A stretch of 64,000 nt of DNA from Brevibacterium sp. UCMA 11754 (GTDB lineage Bacteria > Actinomycetota > Actinomycetes > Actinomycetales > Brevibacteriaceae), in assembly GCF_021532275.1 (NCBI RefSeq), contig NZ_JACBOT010000024.1, positions 62,001 to 126,000 of the forward strand. The letters run 5' to 3'. Under the pieces are notes generated by a model that was not told where the DNA came from, searched no databases, and saw nothing but the letters and a program-made list of their open reading frames with translations. Within the stretch, counting starts at the first letter, position 1. Every line of letters starts with the position of its first letter. A program made the position numbers and the translations under genes. Of the stretch, positions 43,164 to 52,547 are shown in pieces.

Positions 43164-45071
43164 TCAGCCCTCCTCGGTGAACGACTCGGTGCGGACATCG
43201 AGCCCGAAGTCGGACAAAATCCGATCGGGTATCTGGTACCAGATCACGTCATCGGTCACGAGGAGGTTCCGGCGGCTGTAGACGTGGTAGACGTCAGCCA
43301 GTTCGGCTCGCTCGGCCTCCTCGGTGATCGCCTCGTAGACGTCCTCAGTCAGGTCCGTGTTCGAGCCAGCACCCGACCACACGAGGAAGATCCCCTCGTT
43401 GGCCGCGTTCTTCGCCACCAGGTAGGTGTACGGCTCGTTGTCTTCGTCGACCACGGGGATGAGTACCGCCGCCCTGCGGCTGCCGAGGCTGGAATGCGAG
43501 GCGATGACCGTGTCGATCATCTCGTCCCGCTCCATGAGGAGGAGTGTCTGCGCGTCGACCTTCTTCTCAAGAGTCTTGAATGTGAAACCGCTGCCCAGGC
43601 TGGTCCCTTTGACGTTATCCCACTTTCCGTTTACGACGCGCTTCAAACGGTCCGCTGTGAGCGCCCGGGCGTAGGAGTCGCCCCGCTCCGGTCGCCCCTG
43701 CTCGACGAGGATGAACCGCCGATCACCGCCGGATACCGAGTTCAGAGCCAGTACAGCGTGTCCGGTGGTTCCAGATCCGGCGAACGGATCGAGCACCGTT
43801 CCGTCGGTGGGAACCCAGAGCTGGATCAGTTTCATCATCAGCTTCAGCGGCTTCACGGTGGTGAAGCCGTGTCCTCGGCCGACGATCGCCGTGAGTTCGC
43901 TCGCTCCATCAGCACTACGGCCCGACTCTTCGTAGTCCCACGACGTCGAGCCCAGCTCGACGGGGAGACCGAGATCGTCATCAGCCCAGTATGTGACGGG
44001 GACCTTCCCCTTCTTGATCTGCTCCAGGTAGGTCTTGGTGCGCGGTCTACCCTGTCCGTCGCGGCCGAACCAGATGAACGGCCATTCCGGCTCTGCCAGA
44101 CGCGCCTCAGCTCGTTTCGCGGCATCCGGAGCGAAACCATCTTTCAAGACAAGAGCTTTCACCTTGCCGTCCCCGAGGGCCTTCTCGACATAGGCCGAAC
44201 CCCACTGGCTCAGCCACTCCTTGATGTTCCGCTTCGGATGCGCCCAGGCCCGCTCGCCGGGCGGGTAGAAAACCTCGCCGGTAAACGGTGACTGGATACC
44301 GAAGTCGCCAGATGTGCTGTAAGTCCTGGCCGAGAGGTTGTTCTCGCGCCAGAGTCCACGCGAGTCGTTGTCCGGATTCCCGTAGCGCCGATTGTCGGCG
44401 TCCGTCCGTTCAAGGGACGCGGTCCTCGCTCTGGCGATGTTACGCGCGTAGACGAGCACGTACTCGGTCGTCGTGGTGACGCCGTCCTTGTCCGAACGAG
44501 GTGCGGCTGTCTTCTGCCAGTTGATGATAGCCAAGCGGTTCTCTTCGCCAAACAGCTCGTCGAGCATCTGTCCAAGGTGGAACAGCTCACGGCTGTCGAT
44601 ACAAATCGCCAGCACGCCTGACGGCTTCAGCATGGCGCGCATCATCTGAAGACGCGGGTACATGAACTTCATCCACTTGGTGTGCTTCGCGGGGTCGTCG
44701 CTGCCTACGAACTCGCCCATTTCGGGATCGTTCGGGTCCTTGTCCCACTTGTCGTTGTACCGGAAGTCACCGCCGGTGTTGTACGGCGGGTCAGTCAGGA
44801 TCATGTCGATCTGGCCCCGCTCGCGGTAAAGCGACGCGAGCGCCTGGAGGTTGTCGCCCTCGATCAGGAGGTTTCGTGAGCGCCCGTGCTCGTCACCGGC
44901 GCTCAGCGACTTCACCGTTCGCTGGTTGCGAGGACGCACCCGGCGGCCCAGCTGGCGAGCGAGGAGCTTCCCCGGGAAGGAGAGGTTGACCCCAGCGCCA
45001 GTCTTCTCCCTGATCATCTCGATCAGCTGCTCAACCGGTAGTTCTTCGAGCACGGTGGCGTCGTCCATCAC
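43164..45071 (-). CDS. Type III DNA methyltransferase Mod subunit
   Basis: This 635-residue N6-adenine methyltransferase has the catalytic DPPY at 94-97 (ILTDPPYNTGGDF), a long middle region that should hold the target-recognition domain, and the SAM-binding motif DPFAGSGTTGHAV at 428-440. This order (motif IV, recognition, motif I) is the beta class typical of type III Mod. It modifies one strand of a short asymmetric site and gives the Res subunit its specificity. It is the first gene of the five-gene run; nothing clearly coding lies just upstream. Confidence 0.93.
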   Translation of the reverse strand: MMDDATVLEELPVEQLIEMIREKTGAGVNLSFPGKLLARQLGRRVRPRNQRTVKSLSAGDEHGRSRNLLIEGDNLQALASLYRERGQIDMILTDPPYNTGGDFRYNDKWDKDPNDPEMGEFVGSDDPAKHTKWMKFMYPRLQMMRAMLKPSGVLAICIDSRELFHLGQMLDELFGEENRLAIINWQKTAAPRSDKDGVTTTTEYVLVYARNIARARTASLERTDADNRRYGNPDNDSRGLWRENNLSARTYSTSGDFGIQSPFTGEVFYPPGERAWAHPKRNIKEWLSQWGSAYVEKALGDGKVKALVLKDGFAPDAAKRAEARLAEPEWPFIWFGRDGQGRPRTKTYLEQIKKGKVPVTYWADDDLGLPVELGSTSWDYEESGRSADGASELTAIVGRGHGFTTVKPLKLMMKLIQLWVPTDGTVLDPFAGSGTTGHAVLALNSVSGGDRRFILVEQGRPERGDSYARALTADRLKRVVNGKWDNVKGTSLGSGFTFKTLEKKVDAQTLLLMERDEMIDTVIASHSSLGSRRAAVLIPVVDEDNEPYTYLVAKNAANEGIFLVWSGAGSNTDLTEDVYEAITEEAERAELADVYHVYSRRNLLVTDDVIWYQIPDRILSDFGLDVRTESFTEEG

Positions 45072-46031
45072 TAGTCCCTCTGCATCGTCAGCGTTCCATA
45101 GGCGTACCCCGCTCGTGTTGCGTGCACTGTCCCGATTCTAATCGAGGGGTCAGACATGGAAGGGGCGGAAGCCCTCGACTGGCGAGCCGCGGGTCCGATC
45201 TGCGACATACCTGGGCCACTTTCCGGCCAGGGGCAGGGCAGACAGTGGCAAGAATGTGGTCAGGTGCCCGACCCTCTCCGTCGTCGCTCACGTATGGGCG
45301 GCCGCGTGGCCACACCTGGCCCGTTCTGGGCAGGATTGACGACAACGCCGCCGGAGGCGGCTCGGGATCTCTCCCCGCTAGAGCAAGCATCTTCAGCTCT
45401 GACGTGGCCGAACGTTTCAGTGTGCTGATCGCTCGGAAAGCCGCCGCGACCGAAGCGCACATAAGAATGAGTCTCTGGACGATCTCGTCACTGGTGAGTT
45501 CTGAGAAGTCGTCGATAGCCTCTGCCGCGTGCTGGACCACGACGAATGACTTCCTTTGGTAGCAGTCAGGCTGTTCTCGCCGATCGATGGGCCACCGAAC
45601 GTCACGCACACCTCGTGAGTAACGGCGAGCGCCACCGGCGGGACCCGTCAGGTCAGCATCAGATCCGCTTTCGCCGCTAGCCCGCCAACCGAACGAGGGA
45701 AAGCTCCCGTGCCATGAGCGGGAATCCCCACTGACCTTCTGTACTGCAGAGCACTACTGTCATTGGTACAGGCGAATCGGCACCGCAGAGAGGCGAGCCG
45801 AGGTAGGCGTACTGATCTCCCCCTCCAGAATTCGCGCTCCAAGTTCCCAAACCCGAGCGAAAGGGTGTACTGGTGAACGTGCTTCACGGATGAAGTTTCT
45901 CCATCACTTCGATGACTTCACGACTCCAGCGGTCCCTAAACCACCTGGGACTCTCACCAGTTATTTGCTGGCGAACAACGAATTCACACGAGCGAGAAAT
46001 CGTCGCATCCGCCGAAGCGGCGAATAGCCAC
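45072..46031. other. Gene-poor right end of the accessory island
   Basis: About 960 bases lie between the Mod gene and the galactonate cluster. A 173-codon minus-strand frame (45088-45609) ends 16 bases before mod. Its first part (VVVQHAAEAIDDFSELTSDE onward) looks protein-like, but the last 80 residues are rich in R, P and C and read like noise. It could be a decayed gene. No promoter for mod, attachment site or repeat could be fixed. Confidence 0.4.
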
Positions 46032-47336
46032 TCATTCCTCCACCCGCTCAACCTTTCCAACAAGGAACACGTACGACAGCACACCGACAATGGTTATGGC
46101 TGCCATGTAGACGAAGGCCGGGGCGAAGTCGATGTCGGTGACGAGGAAGCCGATGACGATCGGAGTGGCGATCGAGGACAGGTTGCCGATGAAGTTGAAC
46201 ATACCGCCGGTCAGACCGAGCAGTCGTTCCGGCGCTAGTGCGGACACCAGCGACCAGGTGATCGAGGCGAAGCCGTTGCCGAAGAAGGCGATCGACATGA
46301 ACACGATGACCAGCGCAGTCGAATCCGTGTAGTTCGCCCCGAGCATGAACACCGTCATTGCCAGACCGATGATGATCGGCAACTTGCGGGCAGTGCCAAG
46401 CGTCAGACCCTTCTTGACCATGAGGTCAGAGACCCACCCTGAGAGCAGCACACCGACGAGGGCTGCGATGAATGGCAGTGACGCCATGAAGCCCGACTCG
46501 ATGTAGTCCATTCCGCGGTAATCAACGAGGTAAGTCGGGAACCAAGTGAGGAAGAACCACAGGGTCGATGTCAGACAGAACTGGCCGAGGTAGATGCCCC
46601 ACAGCTTCCGCCGGGTCAGCACGACTTTCACGTCGGACCACTTGAGCTTCGGCTTGGTCTCCTTCTTCGTACCACTCTCGACGTCGACCAGTCCTCCGCC
46701 GGAGGCGATGAGGTCGATCTCGGCCTGGTTGACGCCCGACTTGTCACGCGGCTCGCGGTAGACGAACCACCAGATGGATGCCCAGATAACGCCGACGACT
46801 CCGGTGAGGATGAACACCCAGTGCCAAGTGAGAACCGTCTGCAGCCAGGACAGCACGGGGGTGAGCAACGCCAGGCCAATGAACTGGCCCGAGGTGTAGA
46901 AGGCGATGACCCGTCCGCGCTCACGCTCCGGGAACCACGCCGTGGCCACCTTGTTGTTGATCGGGTACGCCGGAGCTTCGAACCCGCCGACCAAGAGCCG
47001 GAGGATGATGAGAGCGACGAACCCGCCGGACATACCCATGAACAGCGTGGCCAAAGACCACAGCACGAGGCAGGAGGCATAGAGCACCCGCGGCCTCACC
47101 CGGTCGACGAGCCACCCGCCGGGCAACTGCATCGCGGCGTAGGTCCACCCGAATGCCGAGAGCAGAAGCCCCTGCTGGCCCGTGGTGAGATCGAACTCTT
47201 GGGACAGCGCCGGCATCGCAATGGACAGGTTGGCCCGGTCCATGTAGTTGATGACGACGGTGATGAAGAGCAGGAGCGCGATGATGTAACGCATCCGTGT
47301 CGGCCGCGTGGCCGTGTGCTCAGCGATTTTCGTCAT
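46032..47336 (-). CDS. MFS transporter, anion:cation symporter type (1)
   Basis: This 434-residue carrier has 12 membrane segments and the family features of sugar-acid symporters such as DgoT: the N-terminal VINYMDRANLSIAMPAL motif and the segment LRLLVGGFEAPAYPINNKVA. It should import galactonate or a related hexonate with protons. It overlaps its paralogue upstream by 4 bases and is the last gene of the dgo operon. Confidence 0.88.
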   Translation of the reverse strand: MTKIAEHTATRPTRMRYIIALLLFITVVINYMDRANLSIAMPALSQEFDLTTGQQGLLLSAFGWTYAAMQLPGGWLVDRVRPRVLYASCLVLWSLATLFMGMSGGFVALIILRLLVGGFEAPAYPINNKVATAWFPERERGRVIAFYTSGQFIGLALLTPVLSWLQTVLTWHWVFILTGVVGVIWASIWWFVYREPRDKSGVNQAEIDLIASGGGLVDVESGTKKETKPKLKWSDVKVVLTRRKLWGIYLGQFCLTSTLWFFLTWFPTYLVDYRGMDYIESGFMASLPFIAALVGVLLSGWVSDLMVKKGLTLGTARKLPIIIGLAMTVFMLGANYTDSTALVIVFMSIAFFGNGFASITWSLVSALAPERLLGLTGGMFNFIGNLSSIATPIVIGFLVTDIDFAPAFVYMAAITIVGVLSYVFLVGKVERVEE

Positions 47337-48667
47337 GAGCGGGTGTCTCCGATCTCTGGGGTGGAGCTGTCTACCCGAATCGGGGCACGCAGCAGGAGCA
47401 GATAGGCAATCCCCGCGATCACCGCGACAACGGCGCCGAGGACGAATGGAATGAGGTAGGACCCCGTTGTCGTCACCAGCACCCCGGTGAGCCAGGGCGA
47501 GAGCGAGCCGGCGAAGTAGCCGCCGAAATTCTGGATGGACCCCAAAGATGCGACACGGCTTCCGGTCACGACATCAGCGGGAATCGACCAGCCCACGGCA
47601 CTCAGTGCACCGCAGAAGAACAGAGCCAGGCTCATCGCTGTCAGCTGCAAAGCGAAGTGGCCGGTGGTGACTCCAACGAGGATCGAACAGATGGCGAGCG
47701 CCCCACCGTAGATGGCAGCGATCCGCCGCTTGCAGGCAAGAGGCGTCAGATGAGACCGCATCCTCGAGTACTTCGTGGTGAACCATCCGCCGAGGATTCC
47801 GCCGATGCCGCCGACAGCGAACGGGATCGCGGTGTACCAGCCAAGCGCCTCGTCAGCGACGGAATAGATGTCGCCCAGCATCAGCGGGAGGAAAGTCACG
47901 AAGATGTTGAGGGTCCACACCACAGCGACGAATCCCAGCACCATAGCCCAGGTCTGTGGCTTGGTGAAGAGACGCAGCCACGGGATGTTGCCTGTCGGAG
48001 CGTTGTTGTCTTCCTCTCTTGCCCGGATGTGCTCGAGTTCAGCCGCCGAGACCCTGCGGTCGTGTTCCGGGGACCGATAGAAGACCCAAAACCCGACCGC
48101 CACGATGATGCCGAGCACACCGAGGATGACGAACATGGCACGCCACCCGAACCCGATGATGAGGAAGGTGAGAATCGGTGGTGCCACCGCCGGGCCCCAC
48201 TTGCTTCCCGAGTCGTAAACTCCGACTGCCGCTCCACGTTCCCTCGGCGGGAACCATTCGGAGACAATCTTCGCCGAGGTGGGTGAGACCGGGGCTTCGA
48301 AGACGCCGAGCAGGACGCGCGAGATCATGAAGTGCCACATGTGGTGGCCGAATGCCATGAGTGAGGTCGCGATCGACCAGAAGCCCAGTGCAATGACGTA
48401 GACCGGTTTTGCGCCGAGGCGATCCGTCAGCCATCCGCCGGGCAGCTGGAAGAACGCGTACGTCAGAGAGAACGCGGTACCCAGCAGCCCGATATCGGCA
48501 GCGGTCAGCCCCAGCTCGTCGATCATGTGTGGGGCCGCGATCGACAGCGATGATCGATCCATGTAGTTGATCATCATGGCTGCCAGCAGCCAGCCGAGGA
48601 TCCACCACCGGGCTCGCCCCGGCGAGGCAGCACGACGCTGCTTAGTCGCTGCAGTCTGTGAGTTCAT
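47333..48667 (-). CDS. MFS transporter, anion:cation symporter type (2)
   Basis: This 444-residue paralogue of the next gene has the same MINYMDRSSLSIAAPHM and SRVLLGVFEAPVSPTSAKIV motifs and 12 membrane segments. Two symporters in tandem may take up different sugar acids, or act as a pair; the sequence does not tell. It follows dgoD after 36 bases. Confidence 0.88.
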   Translation of the reverse strand: MNSQTAATKQRRAASPGRARWWILGWLLAAMMINYMDRSSLSIAAPHMIDELGLTAADIGLLGTAFSLTYAFFQLPGGWLTDRLGAKPVYVIALGFWSIATSLMAFGHHMWHFMISRVLLGVFEAPVSPTSAKIVSEWFPPRERGAAVGVYDSGSKWGPAVAPPILTFLIIGFGWRAMFVILGVLGIIVAVGFWVFYRSPEHDRRVSAAELEHIRAREEDNNAPTGNIPWLRLFTKPQTWAMVLGFVAVVWTLNIFVTFLPLMLGDIYSVADEALGWYTAIPFAVGGIGGILGGWFTTKYSRMRSHLTPLACKRRIAAIYGGALAICSILVGVTTGHFALQLTAMSLALFFCGALSAVGWSIPADVVTGSRVASLGSIQNFGGYFAGSLSPWLTGVLVTTTGSYLIPFVLGAVVAVIAGIAYLLLLRAPIRVDSSTPEIGDTRS

Positions 48668-48703
48668 CCTTGAACGTCCTTCTCTCTTACCGAATCCGCC
48701 GGC

Positions 48704-49852
48704 TCACCATTCCGCAAAGGAGCCGTCGGCATGACGCCAGATGGGGTTACGCCATCTGTGGCCTTCGGCCGAGCGTTCGATGACGTAGTCCTCATTGACT
48801 TCGATGCCCAGCCCGGGTCCCGCAGGTATATCGATCATGCCTTCGTCGTAGTTGAACACGGAGGGGTCGGTGACGTAGTCGAGCAGGTCGTTGCTCGTGT
48901 TGTAGTGGATGCCCAGGCTCTGTTCCTGGATGAACGCGTTGTAGCTGCCGGCATCGACCTGCAGGCAGGAGGCGAGCGCGATCGGGCCCAGTGGGCAGTG
49001 CAGCGCGAGCGCGACATCGTAGGCTTCGGCCATCATCGCGATCTTCCGCGTCTCGGTGATGCCGCCGGCGTGGGAGACATCGGGCTGGATGATGTCGACG
49101 GCACCGGAGGCGATCACCTCGCGGAAGTCCCAGCGGGAGAAGAGTCGCTCCCCCAGCGCAATCGGTGTCGGGGTGTTCGCCATGACGTCACGCAGCGAGC
49201 CGAAGTGTTCGGAGAGCACCGGTTCTTCGATGAAGAGGAGTCGATAGGGTTCGAGTTCCTTGATGAGGACCTTGGCCATCGGCTTGTGCACGCGACCGTG
49301 GAAGTCGATGCCGATGCCGAAATCGTCACCAGTGGCCTCACGTACCGCCTGCACGTTCTCGATGACCTGGTCGACCTTTGTGTAGGAGTCGATGAACTGC
49401 AGCTCCTCGGTCGCGTTCATCTTCACCGCGGTGAACCCGCGGTTCTTCGTCTCCAGTGCTGCCGCAGCTGTGTCACCGGGACGGTCTCCGCCGATCCATG
49501 AGTAGGTGCGGATCCGATCCCGGACCTTCCCTCCGAGCAGCTGGTGCACCGGCTGTCCGAGAGCCTTGCCCTTGATGTCCCACAGCGCCTGGTCAATGCC
49601 TGAGATGGCGCTCATGAGGATCGGTCCACCGCGGTAGAAGCCACCGCGGTACATGATCGTCCACAGGTCCTCGATGTTTGCGGGATCCTTGCCGATGAGC
49701 AGATCAGAGAGCTCATCGACCGCGGCTGCCACTGTCGCGGCCCTGCCCTCGATGATCGGCTCGCCCCACCCGACGATCCCTTCATCCGTTTCGATCTTGA
49801 GGAACAGCCACCGAGGCGGCACGGTGTACGTCGTCATCGACGTGATCTTCAT
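48704..49852 (-). CDS. dgoD: D-galactonate dehydratase
   Basis: This 382-residue enolase-superfamily enzyme resembles E. coli DgoD along its whole length. Shared stretches include [60 protein letters not shown] and the C-terminal [16 protein letters not shown]. It dehydrates D-galactonate to 2-keto-3-deoxygalactonate. Metal-binding residues lie in the GIDFHGR and FIEEPVL strands, and the catalytic histidine is in LALHCPLGP. Confidence 0.95.
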   Translation of the reverse strand: MKITSMTTYTVPPRWLFLKIETDEGIVGWGEPIIEGRAATVAAAVDELSDLLIGKDPANIEDLWTIMYRGGFYRGGPILMSAISGIDQALWDIKGKALGQPVHQLLGGKVRDRIRTYSWIGGDRPGDTAAAALETKNRGFTAVKMNATEELQFIDSYTKVDQVIENVQAVREATGDDFGIGIDFHGRVHKPMAKVLIKELEPYRLLFIEEPVLSEHFGSLRDVMANTPTPIALGERLFSRWDFREVIASGAVDIIQPDVSHAGGITETRKIAMMAEAYDVALALHCPLGPIALASCLQVDAGSYNAFIQEQSLGIHYNTSNDLLDYVTDPSVFNYDEGMIDIPAGPGLGIEVNEDYVIERSAEGHRWRNPIWRHADGSFAEW

Positions 49853-49900
49853 TGTTCTGGCCTTTCGTCTGGCATTGTCGTTCGCGTGTCGTCGTTGGGT

Positions 49901-50515
49901 TCAGTGGGCCTGGACCCACGCCGAGGCGATGGTCTGTGCCCGGTCGTGCACGTCGGCGGGGCGGTCGCCTCGGCGATAGAGCGAGGAACCGAGGCCCAGG
50001 CCGGCAGCACCGGCGTTGCGCCATTCGGCAGCGTTGTCGGCTCCCACTCCCCCGACAGGGAAGAGTTCGGTGCCTGCGGGGAGAACTTCTCGCCATGCCT
50101 TGAGTCCACTGATTCCGACTGCCGATGAGGGAAAGAGCTTGACCTTGGTGGCTCCGGCCTTGATCGCGGCGAAAGCCTCGGTCGGTGTTGTGGCACCCGG
50201 GTACGGTGTCAGTCCCAACTCGAGTGCGGTGGAGATGACCTCGCGGTCGGTATCGGGGGCGACGATGATGCGGGCACCGGCCTGCTCACACTCGCGAACC
50301 TGATCGGCGGTGAGCACCGTGCCCGCTCCGATCTCCACCTCGTTCCCGAATCGAGCGACCAACGCGGCGATCGAGGCCAAGGGGTCCGGGGAGTTGAGCG
50401 GAACTTCGATGGCGGAGAACCCGGCGGCGACGATGCCCTCGGCGATGTCGAGGACCTCGTCAGAGCGAACCCCGCGGAGGATGGCGATAAGGCCTGTGGG
50501 GACGGTGTCAGTCAT
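49901..50515 (-). CDS. dgoA: 2-keto-3-deoxy-6-phosphogalactonate aldolase
   Basis: This 204-residue KDPG/KDPGal-family aldolase has the early TGLIAILRG segment with glutamate in IEVPLNSP, and the Schiff-base lysine in TKVKLFPSSAVG. It splits KDPGal to pyruvate and glyceraldehyde 3-phosphate. The ATG at 50513-50515 follows GGAGAAC; an upstream start is unlikely because it would run into dgoK. It overlaps the end of dgoK by 8 bases. Confidence 0.92.
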   Translation of the reverse strand: MTDTVPTGLIAILRGVRSDEVLDIAEGIVAAGFSAIEVPLNSPDPLASIAALVARFGNEVEIGAGTVLTADQVRECEQAGARIIVAPDTDREVISTALELGLTPYPGATTPTEAFAAIKAGATKVKLFPSSAVGISGLKAWREVLPAGTELFPVGGVGADNAAEWRNAGAAGLGLGSSLYRRGDRPADVHDRAQTIASAWVQAH

Positions 50516-51488
50516 TGATGTTCTCCTTGGTCGGCACGAGGCCGGATTGTTCGGCGATGCGGAAGAGTCCTGTGGCCGCGGCCCGAGGGTCCGCATCGGC
50601 CGCCTGCCTCCCCTGTCGGCGGAGGGCGCGTGAGTATCGCATCGTCAGGTCCGCGGTTCCACAGACGATGACGGGAGCTGCAGGGTCGGCTGTTGTCCTG
50701 ACCTGGGCGGCCACCTCGGCGCCGATGAGCATTCCCGAGAGGTAGTCGTTGATTTCCTCGGCGTGCAGTCGTCCGTCGAGGGCCCAGGTGCGTGCGGAGA
50801 AGATCGAGGAGGTGAGCGCGGCAGGGTCGTCAGCCCCGACACTCAGTCCCCAGTCGAAGGCGTCGGGGTGGAAGTCATCAGCAGGTTCGGCCAGACGACT
50901 GAGGATCGACGAGGTGCTCAGCAGACCGAACATCTCTCCGCTCATCGAGGTGGAGAAGTCAGTCACGCGCTGGCCCTGGCACTTCACCCATTTGGTGTGC
51001 GTGCCGGGAAGGATCACTGTGGTCGCGTCGACCTGCTCTGCGTCGAGCAGGCCGAGCAGTTGGGTCTCCTCTCCACGGATGACGTCGGGGGCAGTCGCTT
51101 CGGTCGATGTCTTCTGCAGTCCGGGGACGATGCGGAGTTCGCCGATGGTCAGTTCGACTGAGGTCATATGCCTACCCAGGGCAGAAAGTTCGGTGGGCAG
51201 GTCGAGGTATCCCGCCTCGGCGACACCCTGGGTCGAACCGATCATTCCGCAGGCGAGGAGAGGGAGGTGGCCGTGATCGCTGAGCCAGTCGCCGATGGCA
51301 GCGTGAGCGAGCCGGGAGAAGTCGCCCTTGAGATCGCCGGTATCCGGACCGACGGCCATGATCCCGTCTGATCCGTTGCGTTCAGCGAGGATGCCTCCGT
51401 CGCTGTCGATGAGGAAGGCTCGCAGCGAGCTCGTCCCCCAGTCGAGGCCGATCATCTGCGGGGCCTCGGTTGGTGCCAGTTCTGTCAT
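50508..51488 (-). CDS. dgoK: 2-keto-3-deoxygalactonokinase
   Basis: This protein of about 326 residues belongs to the DgoK kinase family, with the ATP-site start MIGLDWGTSSLRAFLID and the signatures HTKWVKCQGQRV and FSTSMSGEMFGLL. It phosphorylates 2-keto-3-deoxygalactonate. I chose the ATG at 51486-51488; an upstream ATG at 51518 is also possible. There is no clear ribosome-binding site. It is the first gene of the dgo operon, divergent from the IclR gene. Confidence 0.92.
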   Translation of the reverse strand: MTELAPTEAPQMIGLDWGTSSLRAFLIDSDGGILAERNGSDGIMAVGPDTGDLKGDFSRLAHAAIGDWLSDHGHLPLLACGMIGSTQGVAEAGYLDLPTELSALGRHMTSVELTIGELRIVPGLQKTSTEATAPDVIRGEETQLLGLLDAEQVDATTVILPGTHTKWVKCQGQRVTDFSTSMSGEMFGLLSTSSILSRLAEPADDFHPDAFDWGLSVGADDPAALTSSIFSARTWALDGRLHAEEINDYLSGMLIGAEVAAQVRTTADPAAPVIVCGTADLTMRYSRALRRQGRQAADADPRAAATGLFRIAEQSGLVPTKENIND

Positions 51489-51564
51489 AAGTGCCACTAT
51501 GGGCAGGTGTTCCACCATGCGCCACTAGTGTCCCTATATGTGGGATCGGTGTCATACTGTTGTG
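51489..51564. promoter_or_regulatory. dgo/iclR divergent promoter region
   Basis: About 75 bases separate dgoK from the IclR-type gene. They contain the short palindrome CACTAGTG and TCCC-N7-GGGA, possible IclR sites. CATACT ends 6 bases before the regulator ATG and CATAGT ends 7 bases before the dgoK ATG, which would make both mRNAs nearly leaderless; the -35 boxes are weak. Confidence 0.4.
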
Positions 51565-52365
51565 ATGAGTGAGGACGCCGATACCGTTGCAAGCAATGCC
51601 ATCCCCCAGGGCACGCAGACCCTGGCCAGAGGTCTGCAGATCGTCAGTGCCGTCGCCCATGGGTCCACCACGTTGAAGTCCGTCGTCGACGCCACGGGAA
51701 TCGGTCGATCAAGTGCGCACAGGATGATCCAGCTGCTGGTGCACATGGGTTATCTGCGGCACGGTTCGCCGGGAGAGTTTCGCCTGGGCCCCACTCTCAT
51801 CGAGTTCGGTTTCACCGCGCTCAACCAGGATCCATTGCCGGTCGTCGCCCGGGAGAGTCTTGAGGCTCTCGCGGCCCGGACACAGGACACGATTCATCTC
51901 TCGGTCGAGGATGGCGAGTCGGTGCTCTACCTCCACAAGATCCCTGGAACGCGCGGTGCTGAGATGCGCTCACGCATCGGTCACCGGATGCCGATGACGC
52001 GCACCGGTGTGGGGAAGGCTTTGCTGCTGGGGCAAGCAGAGCGATGGGAACGGATTTTCACAGCCGAGAATCCGGGGGCAGACCCAGCTGCCCTCACCGC
52101 TTTCCACGCACGAATGAAGGACTACACCTACGACGGCGCTTCCTTCGATCTTGAGGAGAACGAACCCGGCATCAGGTGTGTGGCGGCCCCTATCCGCGAT
52201 GGCAGTGGGCAAATTGTCGCCGGAGTCTCGCTTTCGGCAACTCGGCCGTATATGCCTAAGGATCGAATGCAAGCGCTGGTCCCAGTGATGAAAGCTGCAG
52301 CCCGTGAAATCTCGGTGAAGCTGGGATATAGCGCCGATCGCGACCGGCCCGGAGGTCGCAACTAA
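51565..52365 (+). CDS. IclR-family regulator of galactonate genes
   Basis: This protein of about 266 residues has an N-terminal winged helix (LARGLQIVSAVAHGSTTLKSVVDATGIGRSSAHRMIQLLVHMGYLRHG) and an IclR effector domain (GKALLLGQAERW). It is divergent from dgoK, so it probably controls the dgo operon and responds to galactonate or its keto product. In E. coli the DgoR regulator belongs to the GntR family, so this is a different family doing the same job. The start is the inner ATG at 51565. Confidence 0.9.
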   Translation: MSEDADTVASNAIPQGTQTLARGLQIVSAVAHGSTTLKSVVDATGIGRSSAHRMIQLLVHMGYLRHGSPGEFRLGPTLIEFGFTALNQDPLPVVARESLEALAARTQDTIHLSVEDGESVLYLHKIPGTRGAEMRSRIGHRMPMTRTGVGKALLLGQAERWERIFTAENPGADPAALTAFHARMKDYTYDGASFDLEENEPGIRCVAAPIRDGSGQIVAGVSLSATRPYMPKDRMQALVPVMKAAAREISVKLGYSADRDRPGGRN

Positions 52366-52547
52366 TGCGGGCCTCGCAATTCCTTAAGGTAGGTAACGAC
52401 GTTGAACGCTGGGCGACAATCGCCACGAAACCCGCGGTACCGAAGAGGTGCACTTCTCTGGAACCACCACTGTGAGCTGCCGAGCCCGCAAATGCTATCG
52501 GTGCGAACTGAACCCACAAACGAGTTCGGCCAGCACAGAATCCTGAG

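Noticed and set aside
45088..45609. 173-codon frame before the Mod gene
   Set aside because: The last 80 residues are noise-like and no ribosome-binding site is clear. It may be a remnant but is not called as a gene.
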